Position numbers and translations under genes: made by a program. This document shows positions 25,593-35,200 of a stretch of DNA of 64,000 bases, piece by piece (the stretch's first letter is position 1; every line of letters begins with the position of its first letter). The stretch is taken from NCBI RefSeq assembly GCF_040546585.1, contig NZ_JBEPOC010000001.1:3224001-3288000 (forward strand). Direction: 5' to 3'. The notes below the pieces were generated by a model. The model was given only the letters and a program-made list of their open reading frames with translations, was not told the origin of the DNA and did not search any database. Source of the stretch: Marmoricola sp. OAE513. GTDB taxonomy: Bacteria > Actinomycetota > Actinomycetes > Propionibacteriales > Nocardioidaceae.

Positions 25593-27290
25593 GTGATCGT
25601 TGAAATGAAGAACTCTCGGGTCCGGGCCGTCAAGTACCGCTTCCGACGCTTCACCCAGACTCCTCGTGCCTTCACGAACTGGCCGGGTCTGCTGGCCGGC
25701 ATGGTGCGCGAGGAGGTCGCCGAAGGCCCGGAGATCCTCACCTTCCACGCCCGGACGGGCCAGACGATCTCCATCCCAAACGCACCCGGCGCGCGCGTCC
25801 CCGTCTACGAGGTCTTCGCCGAGGACTGCTACGACCTGAAGTGGTTCCTGGGCGACCTGATCGAGCGCCCGCTGCACTTCCTCGACGTCGGTGGGCACGT
25901 GGGTACCTTCTCCACGCACCTGGCGGCCCTGCACCCCGGCGCCACCGGTGACATCTTCGAGCCTTCGCCCGACACGTTCCAGTTCCTCAAGTCGAACATC
26001 GAGGTCAACGGCAACGGTGGCCGGCTCAGCCCGCACCAGAAGGCACTGGCCGGCGAGACCGGCTTCGCCATCTTCGACCTGCAAGGGGCAGGCTCCGGTC
26101 ACAACCACCTCGCCTTCGACGACCGGGTGGACGGCTCCGGCGTCCGCGTCGAGACGGTCGCCTTCGACGAGGTCGTCGCCAACGCCCGCGGTCCGGTCGA
26201 GCTGATCAAGATGGACTGCGAGGGCGGCGAGTACGACATGGTCTACAAGTCGTCCAAGGAGAGCTGGGCGAACGTCAAGCGCCTGGTGCTCGAGTACCAC
26301 ACGATGCCGGGCGAGAGCTGGGAGGAGCTGCGCGACTGGTTCGCCTCGGTCGGCCTGCACGTGGTCCGCGACGAGCGCTCCAAGATCGCCGGCACGGCCT
26401 GGCTCTCCCGCACCCCGCTGCGCGACCCCGAGGGTCACGGCCCGCGGAGCGCCGTCGGCAAGGTCACGTACGCGGTCCGTCGCGTCGGACAGACGCCGAA
26501 GGCGTTCTCGAACTGGCCGTCCCTGCTCACCAGCCTCGTGACCGAGAAGGTCGGTGGTGGCCCCCAGGAGCTCACCTTCGCGACCCGCACCGGCCAGAAG
26601 ATCACCTCGCCGAACACCCCGGGCGCCCGGCTCCCCGCGTACGAGCAGTACGCCGAGGAGGGCTACCAGCTGGAGTGGTTCCTGGCGGCGTACAAGGACA
26701 CCGAGATCAACACCTTCGACGTCGGTGCCCACGTCGGCACGTTCGCGTGCCACCTCGCCGAGGTGCTGCCGAAGGCCAAGATCACCTGCTTCGAGCCGTC
26801 CGCCGGCACGGTGGCGTACCTGCAGCGCAACATCGACCAGAACGGCCTGAGCAACCGGGTCTCGGTGGTCGAGGCCGCGCTGGCCGGGGAGACCGGCTTC
26901 GCCCTGTTCGAGGAGCACGGCGGCGCCAGCGTCCACAACGGGCTCAAGGGTGCGCACCCCGTCGACGACCCCCACGCCGAAGGCACGGGAGTCAAGGTCC
27001 CGACGCTGAGCTTCGACGACGCGATCGCCCAGGCCCCCGGGCCGGTCACGTTCGTGAAGCTGGACTGCGAGGGCGGTGAGTACCAGCTGGCCTACCGCTC
27101 CAAGCCGGAGAGCTGGGCAGACGTCCAGCGCGTGGTCCTGGAGTACCACGACGTCCCGGGCGAGTCCTGGGCCGAGCTGCGCGCCTGGTTCGCCGGCGTG
27201 GGCCTGCACCTGGTCGATCACCGTCCCGAGCGGGCGGACCTCGGACTGGTGTGGCTGGCGCGCGACTTCGTCGGCTTCACCAACCGCTGA
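25593..27290 (+). CDS. FkbM family methyltransferase, two tandem domains
   Basis: This 565-residue protein is built from two full FkbM-type SAM-dependent O-methyltransferase domains, about residues 8-275 and 288-560. Each has its own motif I (DVGGHVGTFSTHLA and DVGAHVGTFACHLA), FEPS motif, AGETGFA and DCEGGEY box. The two DCEGGEY coding sites are 849 nt apart, so the second half is an in-frame duplication of the first, now diverged. FkbM enzymes methylate hydroxyls on sugars or polyketides; both domains look catalytically complete. The GTG lies 7 nt after TACTGT (25580-25585), a leaderless arrangement. A GT61 glycosyltransferase gene follows after 13 nt. Confidence 0.9.
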   Translation: MIVEMKNSRVRAVKYRFRRFTQTPRAFTNWPGLLAGMVREEVAEGPEILTFHARTGQTISIPNAPGARVPVYEVFAEDCYDLKWFLGDLIERPLHFLDVGGHVGTFSTHLAALHPGATGDIFEPSPDTFQFLKSNIEVNGNGGRLSPHQKALAGETGFAIFDLQGAGSGHNHLAFDDRVDGSGVRVETVAFDEVVANARGPVELIKMDCEGGEYDMVYKSSKESWANVKRLVLEYHTMPGESWEELRDWFASVGLHVVRDERSKIAGTAWLSRTPLRDPEGHGPRSAVGKVTYAVRRVGQTPKAFSNWPSLLTSLVTEKVGGGPQELTFATRTGQKITSPNTPGARLPAYEQYAEEGYQLEWFLAAYKDTEINTFDVGAHVGTFACHLAEVLPKAKITCFEPSAGTVAYLQRNIDQNGLSNRVSVVEAALAGETGFALFEEHGGASVHNGLKGAHPVDDPHAEGTGVKVPTLSFDDAIAQAPGPVTFVKLDCEGGEYQLAYRSKPESWADVQRVVLEYHDVPGESWAELRAWFAGVGLHLVDHRPERADLGLVWLARDFVGFTNR

Positions 27291-27303
27291 CCCTGACCAG
27301 ATC

Positions 27304-28506
27304 GTGGTCCGGCTTCCGGAGGGCCTGCGCCCGTACTTCGCGCCGCTCAAGACTGCCTACACCCACGGCACCCGAGCGGCGTCGCCCGCGACCGTCCGGC
27401 TGAGCCGGCTCCGCGGTGGCTGGTTGCCGCCGAGCGTCGTTGAGACGATGGAGAAGGCTGCCGACGACGGTGGTCGGTTCACGCTCGCGCGCCCCGAGGA
27501 GGTCCTGCACCGCGTTCGTCCGGTCGGGTACCCGGAGCGGTACCCCGCGTTCGAGGAGGCGTTGACCGAGACGGTCCCGCGGGTGGGCGTCCTCGAGCTC
27601 GACGGCGGCCGGGTGCTCCAGCCGCACGGCGTGGTGGTGACCGCGAACAACCGGTGGCTGTGGGAGCAGAACAAGTACTTCGGTACCACGCGACCGCGGC
27701 AGCACCCGATGTACCTGCACCCGTTCCCGGGGCCGCCGGTCGAGGTCGAGGGGCGCCTCGGTGTGCTCAACACCCGCGGCGACCAGAACTACTACCACTT
27801 CCTGCACGACGCGCTGCCGCGCAAGAACGTGCTGGAGCAGGCCGGGATCGAGCTGCCCGACCGCTGGTACGTGCCGGCCACCACACGCTTCCAGAAGGAG
27901 CTGCTCGAGCTCTGGGGGATCCGCGAGGACCAGGTCGTCAACAGCGACGAGGTCCGGCACGTGCGAGCCGAGACGCTGGTGGTGCCCGGCCTCGCCTCGA
28001 CCATCGAGCGGAACCCGCCGTGGGTCTCCCAGCTCCTGCGCGCCCGGCTCGTGCCCCCCGGCATCGACCGGGTACCGGGGCGCCACTACTACCTGGCCCG
28101 CGACGCCGGCCGGCACAACCGGGCCGTCGTCAACCAGGACGACGTCCTGAAGCTCCTCGAGCCGCTCGGCTTCGAGGTGCTCGACCCGGGTGCGCTCTCG
28201 GTGCGCGAGCAGATCCGTGCGTTCGCGGAGGCGGACGTGATCGTCGCCCCGCACGGCGCCTCGCTGGCGAACCTGCCGTTCTGCAGTCCGGGAGCGTCCC
28301 TGCTCGAGCTGTTCCCGAGCATGTCCATCGTCGCCGACTACTGGAAGATGACGTGCGGCATCGAGGGCCTGGAGTACCAGTACCTCTCCGGTGCCGGGCC
28401 GGCTGCCGGCACCACCCGACGCGAGTTCGTGGTCGCCGACATCACCGTCGACCTCCCGCGGCTCGAGCAGATGGTCACCGCGCTGCTCGCCGACCGCAGC
28501 CGGTAG
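27304..28506 (+). CDS. Glycosyltransferase family 61 protein (DUF563)
   Basis: This 400-residue protein carries the GT61 hallmarks: NYYHFLHDALPRKNVLEQ near the middle, VIVAPHGASLANLPFCSPG near the C-terminus, and a final LLELFPS strand. GT61 enzymes transfer pentoses or similar sugars to glycans. It has no signal peptide. The start is a GTG at 27304, just after the FkbM stop, with only a weak ribosome site, so coupling is likely. With the double methyltransferase it suggests synthesis of a methylated surface glycan or glycolipid. Acceptor unknown. Confidence 0.85.
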   Translation: MVRLPEGLRPYFAPLKTAYTHGTRAASPATVRLSRLRGGWLPPSVVETMEKAADDGGRFTLARPEEVLHRVRPVGYPERYPAFEEALTETVPRVGVLELDGGRVLQPHGVVVTANNRWLWEQNKYFGTTRPRQHPMYLHPFPGPPVEVEGRLGVLNTRGDQNYYHFLHDALPRKNVLEQAGIELPDRWYVPATTRFQKELLELWGIREDQVVNSDEVRHVRAETLVVPGLASTIERNPPWVSQLLRARLVPPGIDRVPGRHYYLARDAGRHNRAVVNQDDVLKLLEPLGFEVLDPGALSVREQIRAFAEADVIVAPHGASLANLPFCSPGASLLELFPSMSIVADYWKMTCGIEGLEYQYLSGAGPAAGTTRREFVVADITVDLPRLEQMVTALLADRSR

Positions 28507-28516
28507 GATGCCGGGC

Positions 28517-28678
28517 ATGAACATCTTGCTCACGCTGCTGTCCGGGGGCGGCAGCTCCGACCTGGCCGAAGGCGGCACCTACTGGGCGCCGTACTACATC
28601 GGCGGCGGCATCCTGCTCCTCCTGCTCGCGATGGTCGCGGCCGTCATGGCCTTCGGCAAGGGACGCGAGCACTCCTGA
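28517..28678 (+). CDS. Small single-pass membrane protein, hypothetical
   Basis: This is a 53-residue protein with one strong transmembrane helix ([20 protein letters not shown]), a short polar N-terminus and a basic tail GKGREHS. No family recognised. The second of two in-frame ATGs is chosen because AGGA lies 8 nt upstream; the first would add three residues. It lies between the GT61 gene and nadD, and its stop codon TGA overlaps the possible CTG start of nadD. Short membrane proteins of this kind are common before nadD in related genomes, as far as I recall. Confidence 0.6.
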   Translation: MNILLTLLSGGGSSDLAEGGTYWAPYYIGGGILLLLLAMVAAVMAFGKGREHS

Positions 28679-28698
28679 CCAGCCGCAGGCGCGTCGGC

Positions 28699-29292
28699 GT
28701 GATGGGGGGGACCTTCGATCCCGTCCATCACGGCCACCTCGTCGCGGCCAGTGAGGTCCAGGCGTTCTTCGACCTCGACGAGGTCGTCTTCGTGCCGACG
28801 GGCCAGCCGTGGCAGAAGTCCGACCGGCAGGTCACCTCGGCGGAGCACCGGTACCTGATGACCGTCGTCGCGACGGCGGCGAACCCGCGGTTCACCGTGT
28901 CGCGCGTGGACATCGAGCGCGACGGCCCGACGTACACGGTCGACACCCTGCGAGACCTGTCGGCTGCGATGCCCGACGCGGACCTGTTCTTCATCACCGG
29001 TGCCGACGCGCTGACCGAGATCTTCACCTGGCGCGACGCCGCCGACCTCTTCACCTACGCGCACTTCGTCGGTTGCACCCGGCCCGGCTACGAGATGGAC
29101 GCCGACTCGCTGAGGGGGATCCCCGCCGACCGGGTCACCATCCTGGAGATCCCTGCTCTGGCGATCTCCTCCACCGACTGCCGCGAGCGGACGAGCGCCG
29201 GTCAGCCGGTCTGGTACCTCGTCCCGGACGGCGTCGTCCAGTACATCGCGAAGCACGACCTCTACCGAAGCCCCACGAAGGACCACGCATGA
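28699..29292 (+). CDS. nadD: Nicotinate-nucleotide adenylyltransferase
   Basis: NadD adenylates nicotinic acid mononucleotide in NAD synthesis. The 197-residue frame has the nucleotidyltransferase signature [11 protein letters not shown] at the very N-terminus and the ISSTDCRER (ISSTxxR) motif near the end. The annotated GTG gives an unusually short lead-in before GGTFDP. An in-frame CTG at 28675 would add MTSRRRVG-like residues, restore the normal start and overlap the upstream TGA. The stop overlaps the rsfS ATG by 4 nt. nadD-rsfS-gpm is a standard actinobacterial trio. Confidence 0.92.
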   Translation: MMGGTFDPVHHGHLVAASEVQAFFDLDEVVFVPTGQPWQKSDRQVTSAEHRYLMTVVATAANPRFTVSRVDIERDGPTYTVDTLRDLSAAMPDADLFFITGADALTEIFTWRDAADLFTYAHFVGCTRPGYEMDADSLRGIPADRVTILEIPALAISSTDCRERTSAGQPVWYLVPDGVVQYIAKHDLYRSPTKDHA

Positions 29293-29693
29293 CCGCCACA
29301 CCCCGAGCCATCGAGCTGATCCAGGCTGCCGCCGCGGCGGCCTCGGAGAAGAAGGCCACCGAGATCGTCGCGTTCGACGTCTCCGAGCAGCTCGTCATCA
29401 CCGACGCGTTCCTGGTCGCCTCGGCGGCCAACGAGCGGCAGGTGAAGTCCGTCGTCGACGAGATCGAGGACGCCCTGCGCGCGCTCGACGCCAAGCCGGT
29501 ACGCCGCGAGGGCGTCCGCGACGGCCGTTGGGCACTGCTGGACTACGCCGACGTCGTCGTGCACGTCCAGCACGCCGAGGAGCGCCAGTTCTACGCCCTC
29601 GAGCGGCTCTGGCGCGACTGCCCGGCGATCGACGTCCGCGAGGCCGTCGGTCCGGTCGAGACCGCGGCGGCAGAGCCCAGCCAGGACCAGTGA
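29289..29693 (+). CDS. rsfS: Ribosome silencing factor RsfS
   Basis: This 134-residue protein blocks 30S-50S joining by binding L14 under nutrient limitation. The family features [34 protein letters not shown] and [30 protein letters not shown] are clear. It starts within the nadD stop codon (ATGA overlap) and ends within the start of the phosphatase gene (GTGA overlap), so the three genes form one translationally coupled unit. Length is normal for the family. Confidence 0.95.
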   Translation: MTATPRAIELIQAAAAAASEKKATEIVAFDVSEQLVITDAFLVASAANERQVKSVVDEIEDALRALDAKPVRREGVRDGRWALLDYADVVVHVQHAEERQFYALERLWRDCPAIDVREAVGPVETAAAEPSQDQ

Positions 29694-30346
29694 GCCGGCT
29701 GGTCCTCGTCCGCCACGGGCGGACCGCCTGGAACTCCGAGGGACGCGCCCAGGGCCACACCGACGTCAGCCTGGACGACGTGGGTCGTGCGCAGGCGGCG
29801 GCACTGGCGCCGGCGCTGGCGCGCCTGGAGCCGACCGCGCTCTGGAGCAGCGACCTCGCGCGTGCCCGGGAGACCGCGGCCGCCGTCGAGGCCGCCACCG
29901 GCCTCACCGCCCGGTACGACGCCCGGCTGCGCGAGTTCGACGTGGGGGAGCGGGCCGGTCTCGACGTCGCCGAGTTCGCCGAGCGTTACCCGGAGGCCTA
30001 CCGGGCCTGGAAGGCCGGGCACGTCACCGGGGGAGTTCCCGGTGCCGAGACGCTCGAGGAGGTGACGGCACGCGTCGTACCGGCGCTTCGGGAGATCTGG
30101 GCGGCGACCCCGGACGGGGAGACCACCGCGGTGATCGCGCACGGTGCCTGCCTGCGGGTCTCGCTGCCCGAGCTGCTCGGATGGCCTGCCGAGGTCGGGA
30201 ACACCTTGCGCGGCCTGGACAATGCCGGCTGGGTGGTCCTGGAGCGGGATTCCGGTACTTCGGGAGTCCGATTGGCGGCGTACAACGTGACACCTGCCAC
30301 AGCCGAGCGCGAGATCCCCGGGAACGGTAATCCACCGATCGCGTGA
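29690..30346 (+). CDS. Histidine phosphatase family protein (phosphoglycerate mutase-like)
   Basis: This is a 218-residue cytoplasmic phosphatase. The RHG motif LVLVRHGRTAWN provides the phosphorylated histidine at the N-terminus. SSDLARARETAAAVE, a substrate-loop type region, and VIAHGACLRVSLPELLG, with the second catalytic His, complete the active site. In actinobacteria this gene follows rsfS regularly and is often annotated as glucosyl-3-phosphoglycerate phosphatase or mutase-like; the substrate here is not determined by sequence. The GTG overlaps the rsfS stop. Confidence 0.9.
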   Translation: MSRLVLVRHGRTAWNSEGRAQGHTDVSLDDVGRAQAAALAPALARLEPTALWSSDLARARETAAAVEAATGLTARYDARLREFDVGERAGLDVAEFAERYPEAYRAWKAGHVTGGVPGAETLEEVTARVVPALREIWAATPDGETTAVIAHGACLRVSLPELLGWPAEVGNTLRGLDNAGWVVLERDSGTSGVRLAAYNVTPATAEREIPGNGNPPIA

Positions 30347-30439
30347 CGCGCCGGACCTGTCCCGGATTAGTAGGTACACTCACGGCTGCTGGCGTCGCAC
30401 CCTCGATCGACGCCCTGACCAAAGTTTGGGGATCTGACT

Positions 30440-31903
30440 GTGGCGCGACGCTCGACCAGGTGGACCGCGCTAGCAGCGACCTTCGCCCTCGCGGCCGGAG
30501 TGGGCTTCGCCGCCGTCTCCAGCAACGGCAGCGCCTCCGCAGCCGGAGTCGCGCCGATGGCCGACATCGTCCCCAAGGGCGGCAAGGTCACCTCCAAGGG
30601 CAACCCGCTGTGCCCGGTGATCCCGCCGACGAGCACTCCCACCCCGACGCCGGGCGTCACGCCGGCGCCGCAGCCGGTGGTGCACCAGAAGAACTGCATC
30701 CTCCCGTACCTCAAGGGCTGGCGCCCCAAGCTCGGCCCGGTCTTCAACAACCCGCTGGGTTCGAAGGCCGCCGCGCAGGCGAACATCCGTCGCGTCGTCA
30801 ACGCGATCAACCACGCTCCGAAGCGCTCCTACATCCGGATCGCGGTCTACTCCTTCGACCGGTCGGAGGTCGCCTACGCCCTGCGCAAGGCGAAGAAGCG
30901 CGGCGTGCGCATCCAGGTCGTCGTGAACGGCGCGGTGATGTCCGGGGTGACCCGCGGCCTCCAGAAGTACCTGGGCTCCAACCCGAAGAAGAGCAGCTTC
31001 GTGATCTCCTGCAGCGGCGCCTGCCGCAGCAAGGGGCCCGGCGGCAACCTGCACGACAAGGTGTTCGCGTTCAGCCGGACCGGTGGCGCGCGCGGCCTGC
31101 TGATCATCGGTTCGGGCAACCTGACCAGCAAGGCGACCTACCGCCAGTGGAACGACTCCAACGCGATCAGCCAGGACACCGCCCTATACGGCGCTTGGAT
31201 CCAGATGTTCACCCAGATCAAGAACCGCAAGCGGGTCGGTCCTCGCCGGATCTCCTACGCCGCCACCTCGGGTGCCTACGGCGCGCAGTTCTCCAAGATC
31301 ATGGGCGTCTCCCGCTCCACGACCAAGGTCGTCGCGATCAAGAAGACCGGCCGTTACAAGGCCAGCAGCGACCGGGTCGTCAAGCGGCTCAAGCGGGTCA
31401 CGTGCGCGGCACCGAAGGGCTACGGTTCCAACGGTCGCACCCTGATCCGGATCACGATGTACGCCATGTTCAAGGCGCGCGGCGAGGCGATCGCCCGGGA
31501 GATCGCGCGCCTGAAGCGGAACGGCTGCAACATCATGATGATCATGAGCGTCCCGGGCGGGAAGACCGCGCGGATCCTGAGCAAGGCCGGCATCCCGCTG
31601 CGCAGCGCCGACTGGCTGTTCACCGAGCGTGACCCGCTGGTCGAGGACGGCATCGGCGGCTACGGCCCGCGCTTCTACTCGCACTACAAGGTGATGGCGC
31701 TGTCGGGCATGTACAACGGCAAGCCGACCGACACCGTGTGGACCGGTTCGGAGAACTGGGACGCCCTCTCGTTCGCCAACGAGGAGGTCGTGATCCAGCT
31801 CAACAACCGCGACACCTTCCAGAAGTACTACGGCCAGTTCAAGTACATGTGGAACAGCCGGGTCACCCACCGCATGGGGATCCAGCCGCTCTACGGGCCG
31901 TAG
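30440..31903 (+). CDS. Secreted phospholipase D-like domain protein
   Basis: This is a 487-residue exported protein with signal peptide MARRSTRWTALAATFALAAGVGF and a Pro/Thr-rich linker near residues 60-80. Two PLD half-sites are present: His205-Asp-Lys207 followed by GSGNLTSK, and His415-Tyr-Lys417 followed by GSENWDALS. In both, the Asp expected five positions after Lys (HxKx4D) is replaced by Ser, while the GSxxN motifs are kept. The active site may be altered but the fold is probably that of a PLD phosphodiesterase. Extracellular phospholipid or nucleic acid could be the substrate. The gene precedes tRNA-Ala. Confidence 0.85.
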   Translation: MARRSTRWTALAATFALAAGVGFAAVSSNGSASAAGVAPMADIVPKGGKVTSKGNPLCPVIPPTSTPTPTPGVTPAPQPVVHQKNCILPYLKGWRPKLGPVFNNPLGSKAAAQANIRRVVNAINHAPKRSYIRIAVYSFDRSEVAYALRKAKKRGVRIQVVVNGAVMSGVTRGLQKYLGSNPKKSSFVISCSGACRSKGPGGNLHDKVFAFSRTGGARGLLIIGSGNLTSKATYRQWNDSNAISQDTALYGAWIQMFTQIKNRKRVGPRRISYAATSGAYGAQFSKIMGVSRSTTKVVAIKKTGRYKASSDRVVKRLKRVTCAAPKGYGSNGRTLIRITMYAMFKARGEAIAREIARLKRNGCNIMMIMSVPGGKTARILSKAGIPLRSADWLFTERDPLVEDGIGGYGPRFYSHYKVMALSGMYNGKPTDTVWTGSENWDALSFANEEVVIQLNNRDTFQKYYGQFKYMWNSRVTHRMGIQPLYGP

Positions 31904-31963
31904 GGACGAAGAAGGCGACCCCGATTTCGCGTTGACGGATCGGGTCGGCTAATCTTCTGCACG

Positions 31964-31985
31964 TTGTCCGGAGCGATCCGGACAA
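31964..31985 (+). other. 8-bp inverted repeat in the tRNA-Ala leader
   Basis: ttgtccgg (31964-31971) and ccggacaa (31978-31985) form a perfect stem with a 6-nt loop, ending 5 nt before the tRNA. It may be a processing signal in the precursor or a protein-binding site. Upstream, TAATCT (31950-31955) could be the -10 of the tRNA promoter. Confidence 0.5.
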
Positions 31986-31990
31986 GGTTC

Positions 31991-32063
31991 GGGGCTGTGG
32001 CGCAGCTGGTAGCGCATCTGCATGGCATGCAGAGGGTCAGGGGTTCGAGTCCCCTCAGCTCCA
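31991..32063 (+). tRNA. tRNA-Ala (anticodon GGC)
   Basis: A 73-nt cloverleaf is readable. The acceptor stem is ggggctg/cagctcc with one GU pair. The D-arm has agctggtagc, the anticodon stem is tctgc/gcaga with loop atggcat, and the T-arm has ggttcgagtcc. The anticodon GGC is at 32024-32026, reading GCC and GCT alanine codons. The discriminator is A. The CCA end is not encoded. A hairpin terminator follows at 32071. Confidence 0.95.
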
Positions 32064-32070
32064 CCGAACC

Positions 32071-32103
32071 GGAAGCCGCCGCGAGGCGGCTTCCGTCGTT
32101 TTC
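32071..32103 (+). terminator. Terminator after tRNA-Ala
   Basis: A perfect 10-bp stem, ggaagccgcc (32071-32080) with ggcggcttcc (32085-32094) and GNRA-type loop gcga, is followed by gtcgttttc. It lies 8 nt after the tRNA 3' end and serves it as an intrinsic terminator. Confidence 0.8.
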
Positions 32104-32275
32104 GGGGGTGGTTGCGTCGGCGCATGAGTCGGTTGACGCGAGTCACAGAGTTCTTCCTAGAAAGTCATCGAACATCCCACGTGATGACAGGTAGTCCCTG
32201 TGCGTCATGAATGTGCCTGGTTCATCCGAACCATGCAGGTCGGCAGTCAAGCCGTCAGTCCCAGGAGGACCGTTC

Positions 32276-35200
32276 ATGGTTGCAGCGTCATCTCGGCGGT
32301 TCCGGATCCTGGCGGCCGCGGCTGCGACCACTCTGAGCATGACCTTGCTGGCTCCGGTGCCGGCATCTTCCGCGGCGCTGCCGAGTCGCCAGAAAAGGCA
32401 CCTGCCCTCGGTGGAGAGCCGGCCCGATCGGCTGTCGTCGATGTCCACCGCCCAGCGCCAGGGCTCGCCGGTTGAAGACGAGTCGCAACGCACTCCGACG
32501 ACAGCGACCTACGCCAACCCGGACGGGTCGTGGACGACGAAGGCGTACGCCGGTGTCGTACGGGCGCCGGAGGACGATAGTGCCTGGGTCGCAGTCGATC
32601 CGTCGGTTGTGAAGAAGCACGGGCGCTACGGCCCCGCCGCCGTTCCCTTCGACGTCCACTACTCCGACGGTGGTGACAAGAAGCTCGGGTCGTTGGATAC
32701 AGGCTCGCGCGCATCCGTCGAGGTGGGCTGGCCTTCGAAACTTCCGGGTGCCCACGGTGAAGGGCGACAAGCTGACGTACGCCGACGCAGTGGACACCGG
32801 CGGTGACCTGGTGGTCACCTCGCTCAAGGACGGGTTCAACTTCTCCGTCGTCCTCAACGAGGCGCCGGACACGGCAGGCGCGCCGATCGAGCTGCGGGTG
32901 CCGTTCGATTTCGACGGAGCCGAGGCGGTCGTCTCGGAGGACGGTTCGGTCTACTTCAAGAGGGGTCGCAATCGGGTTGCTGCGATGACTGCGCCGGTGA
33001 TGTGGGACGCCGCCAAGGCGAACGCGGATGGCGGCGGCAAGAAGTGGGCAGTGCGCACGACGATCGAGGGCGACGGGGAGTCGCGAGTGCTGGTGCTCAG
33101 ACCTGACATGGACTTCCTGGCAGACCCGGGTACGACGTATCCGGTGACCATTGATCCCAGCGTCATCGTGAACACGGCCGGCGACACCTGGGTGCAGAAC
33201 ACCGGTGACACGAGCAGTCAGTACAACTCACCCGAACTTCGGGTCGGATCGAACGACGGTGGCGCAACGGTCGCCCGGTCGTTCATCCACTTCGATTTCA
33301 CCGGCGTGGGTGCCCCGGCAGGATCCACGGTCACGAGCTCGGAGCTTCGCCTGTCGAACTTCGAGTCCGGGTCGTGTGCCGGCTCGCCGTTGACGGTCTC
33401 TCGCATCACCGGCGGATGGACACTGCCGAGCGTGTCGTGGGCTACGCAACCCGCGGTGACGCCTGCGAATGCAACGTCGACTTCCACGTCGTACGGCGCC
33501 GCCGGATGCACGAGCGAGGGGGTGATGGTCTTCGACACCTCGGGAATCCGGAACGACTGGGCCGCTGGAGCGTGGATCGTGGGCGTGCGGGTGAAGGCCG
33601 ACGACGAGAATGCTGCGTCTGGTTTCCGGCGGGTCCGCTCCCTGGAGAACGGCGACCTCTCGAAGGTTCCACAGTTCGTCCAGAACTACGACACCCCACC
33701 GGCGGTACCGCCGGGGAACACCCAGATCACACCGGGAACGCTCTCGGGCTCGACGAGATACACAAGTGCCAGCAAGCCGACGCTGAGCATTCCGGTCAGT
33801 GATCCCGACGGGGGGAACGTGACCGCGCAGCTCCAGATCCTGCAAGGGTCGACAGTGATCCAGGACTGGACCAGCAACGCGGTCCCCAGCGGGTCCAACG
33901 TCTCCCGGACCCTCGCCAGCGCGCTGTCCGACGGTACCTACACGGCCAAGTGGCGAGTCAGCGACGGAATTCTGACCTCGGGGTGGTCCTCGGGACAGGC
34001 CTTCGTGGTCGACACGGTCGCTCCGAGCGCACCCACCATCAACTGCGCCAGCGGCGGCTACTACACGAATGGAAGCTGGACGCCGTCCAGCGGACCTGGA
34101 ACTGCGCCCTGCACCATCAGTACGTCGACCGACACCGTTGCGGTCACGGCGTCGAAGAACGGCGCCGATGCCGGCTTTCCAGCGCTTGCAAGCAACTCCA
34201 CGTCGAAGTCGTTCACGATCGCCGCAGATGACTACCTGAACCTGGCCGTCTCGGCGACGGATGCAGCCGGCAATTTCAGCGGCACGACGAAGTACAAGTT
34301 CGGCGTGGGTGGTGGAGCGATGGACGCACCGACACCCGGGGCCACCTCGACGGGTTCATTCCCGGTCAACGCGACGTCGATGGCGACGGCGACAGGCGCA
34401 GTCGTCCAGTGGCGACTGTCCGGGACAGGCACCTTCGTCGCGGCGGCCAAGGTCACCAAGGCTGGCTCGACCTGGACCGGCTCAGTCACCGACTCCGGGT
34501 CTTTAGGGACCACGGGTGACCTGATCTGGGACGCGGCGTCGGAGGCCGGAGTTGTCAATCCATCGAACCTGGACATGCGTGTCTGCTTCAGCTACACGAG
34601 TTCGCCAGCTCAACGATGCACGGCTGCGCGTCAGGTCAGTCTCGTTCAGCACGCCTTCGGTGGTTCGTTTCCCACAGCCGACGTCGGCCCGGCCTCGGTA
34701 GCGCTCCTCACCGGTGAGTTCGACGTCGACTCAGCTGACGTCACTGTCCCGGGCTACAACGACTCGTTGTCGATCTCGCGGACTGCGCAGTCCTTCGGCA
34801 GCCCTGCCTCGGCCGCTCAAGGCGTGTTCGGTCCTGGATGGATAGCCAACTTCGATGGGCCCAGCGTCGGATTCTCGGCGGCACAAGTTGTCGACAAGAC
34901 CGCAGCAAGCGGCACCATCATGTTGGTTGACACCGATGGGTCCACCTCGTCCTACAAATTGGGAGCGCCCGGGGCGCAGGCTGCCGGCGTGTATGTCGGC
35001 CAAGGCCTTGCCAAGTCGTACAACGAACGTCTTGAGATCAGCACCGTCGCGGGAACGAAAACCTTGGTGCTCAGCGAAGAGGACGGCGCGAAGACGACCT
35101 GGACCTACGCCGGGTCGAACATCTGGAACATCAAGAGTGTGGTTGATCCAAGTGCGACCGATCCGACCGGGGCTCCGGCGACACGGTTCGTGTACGACGC

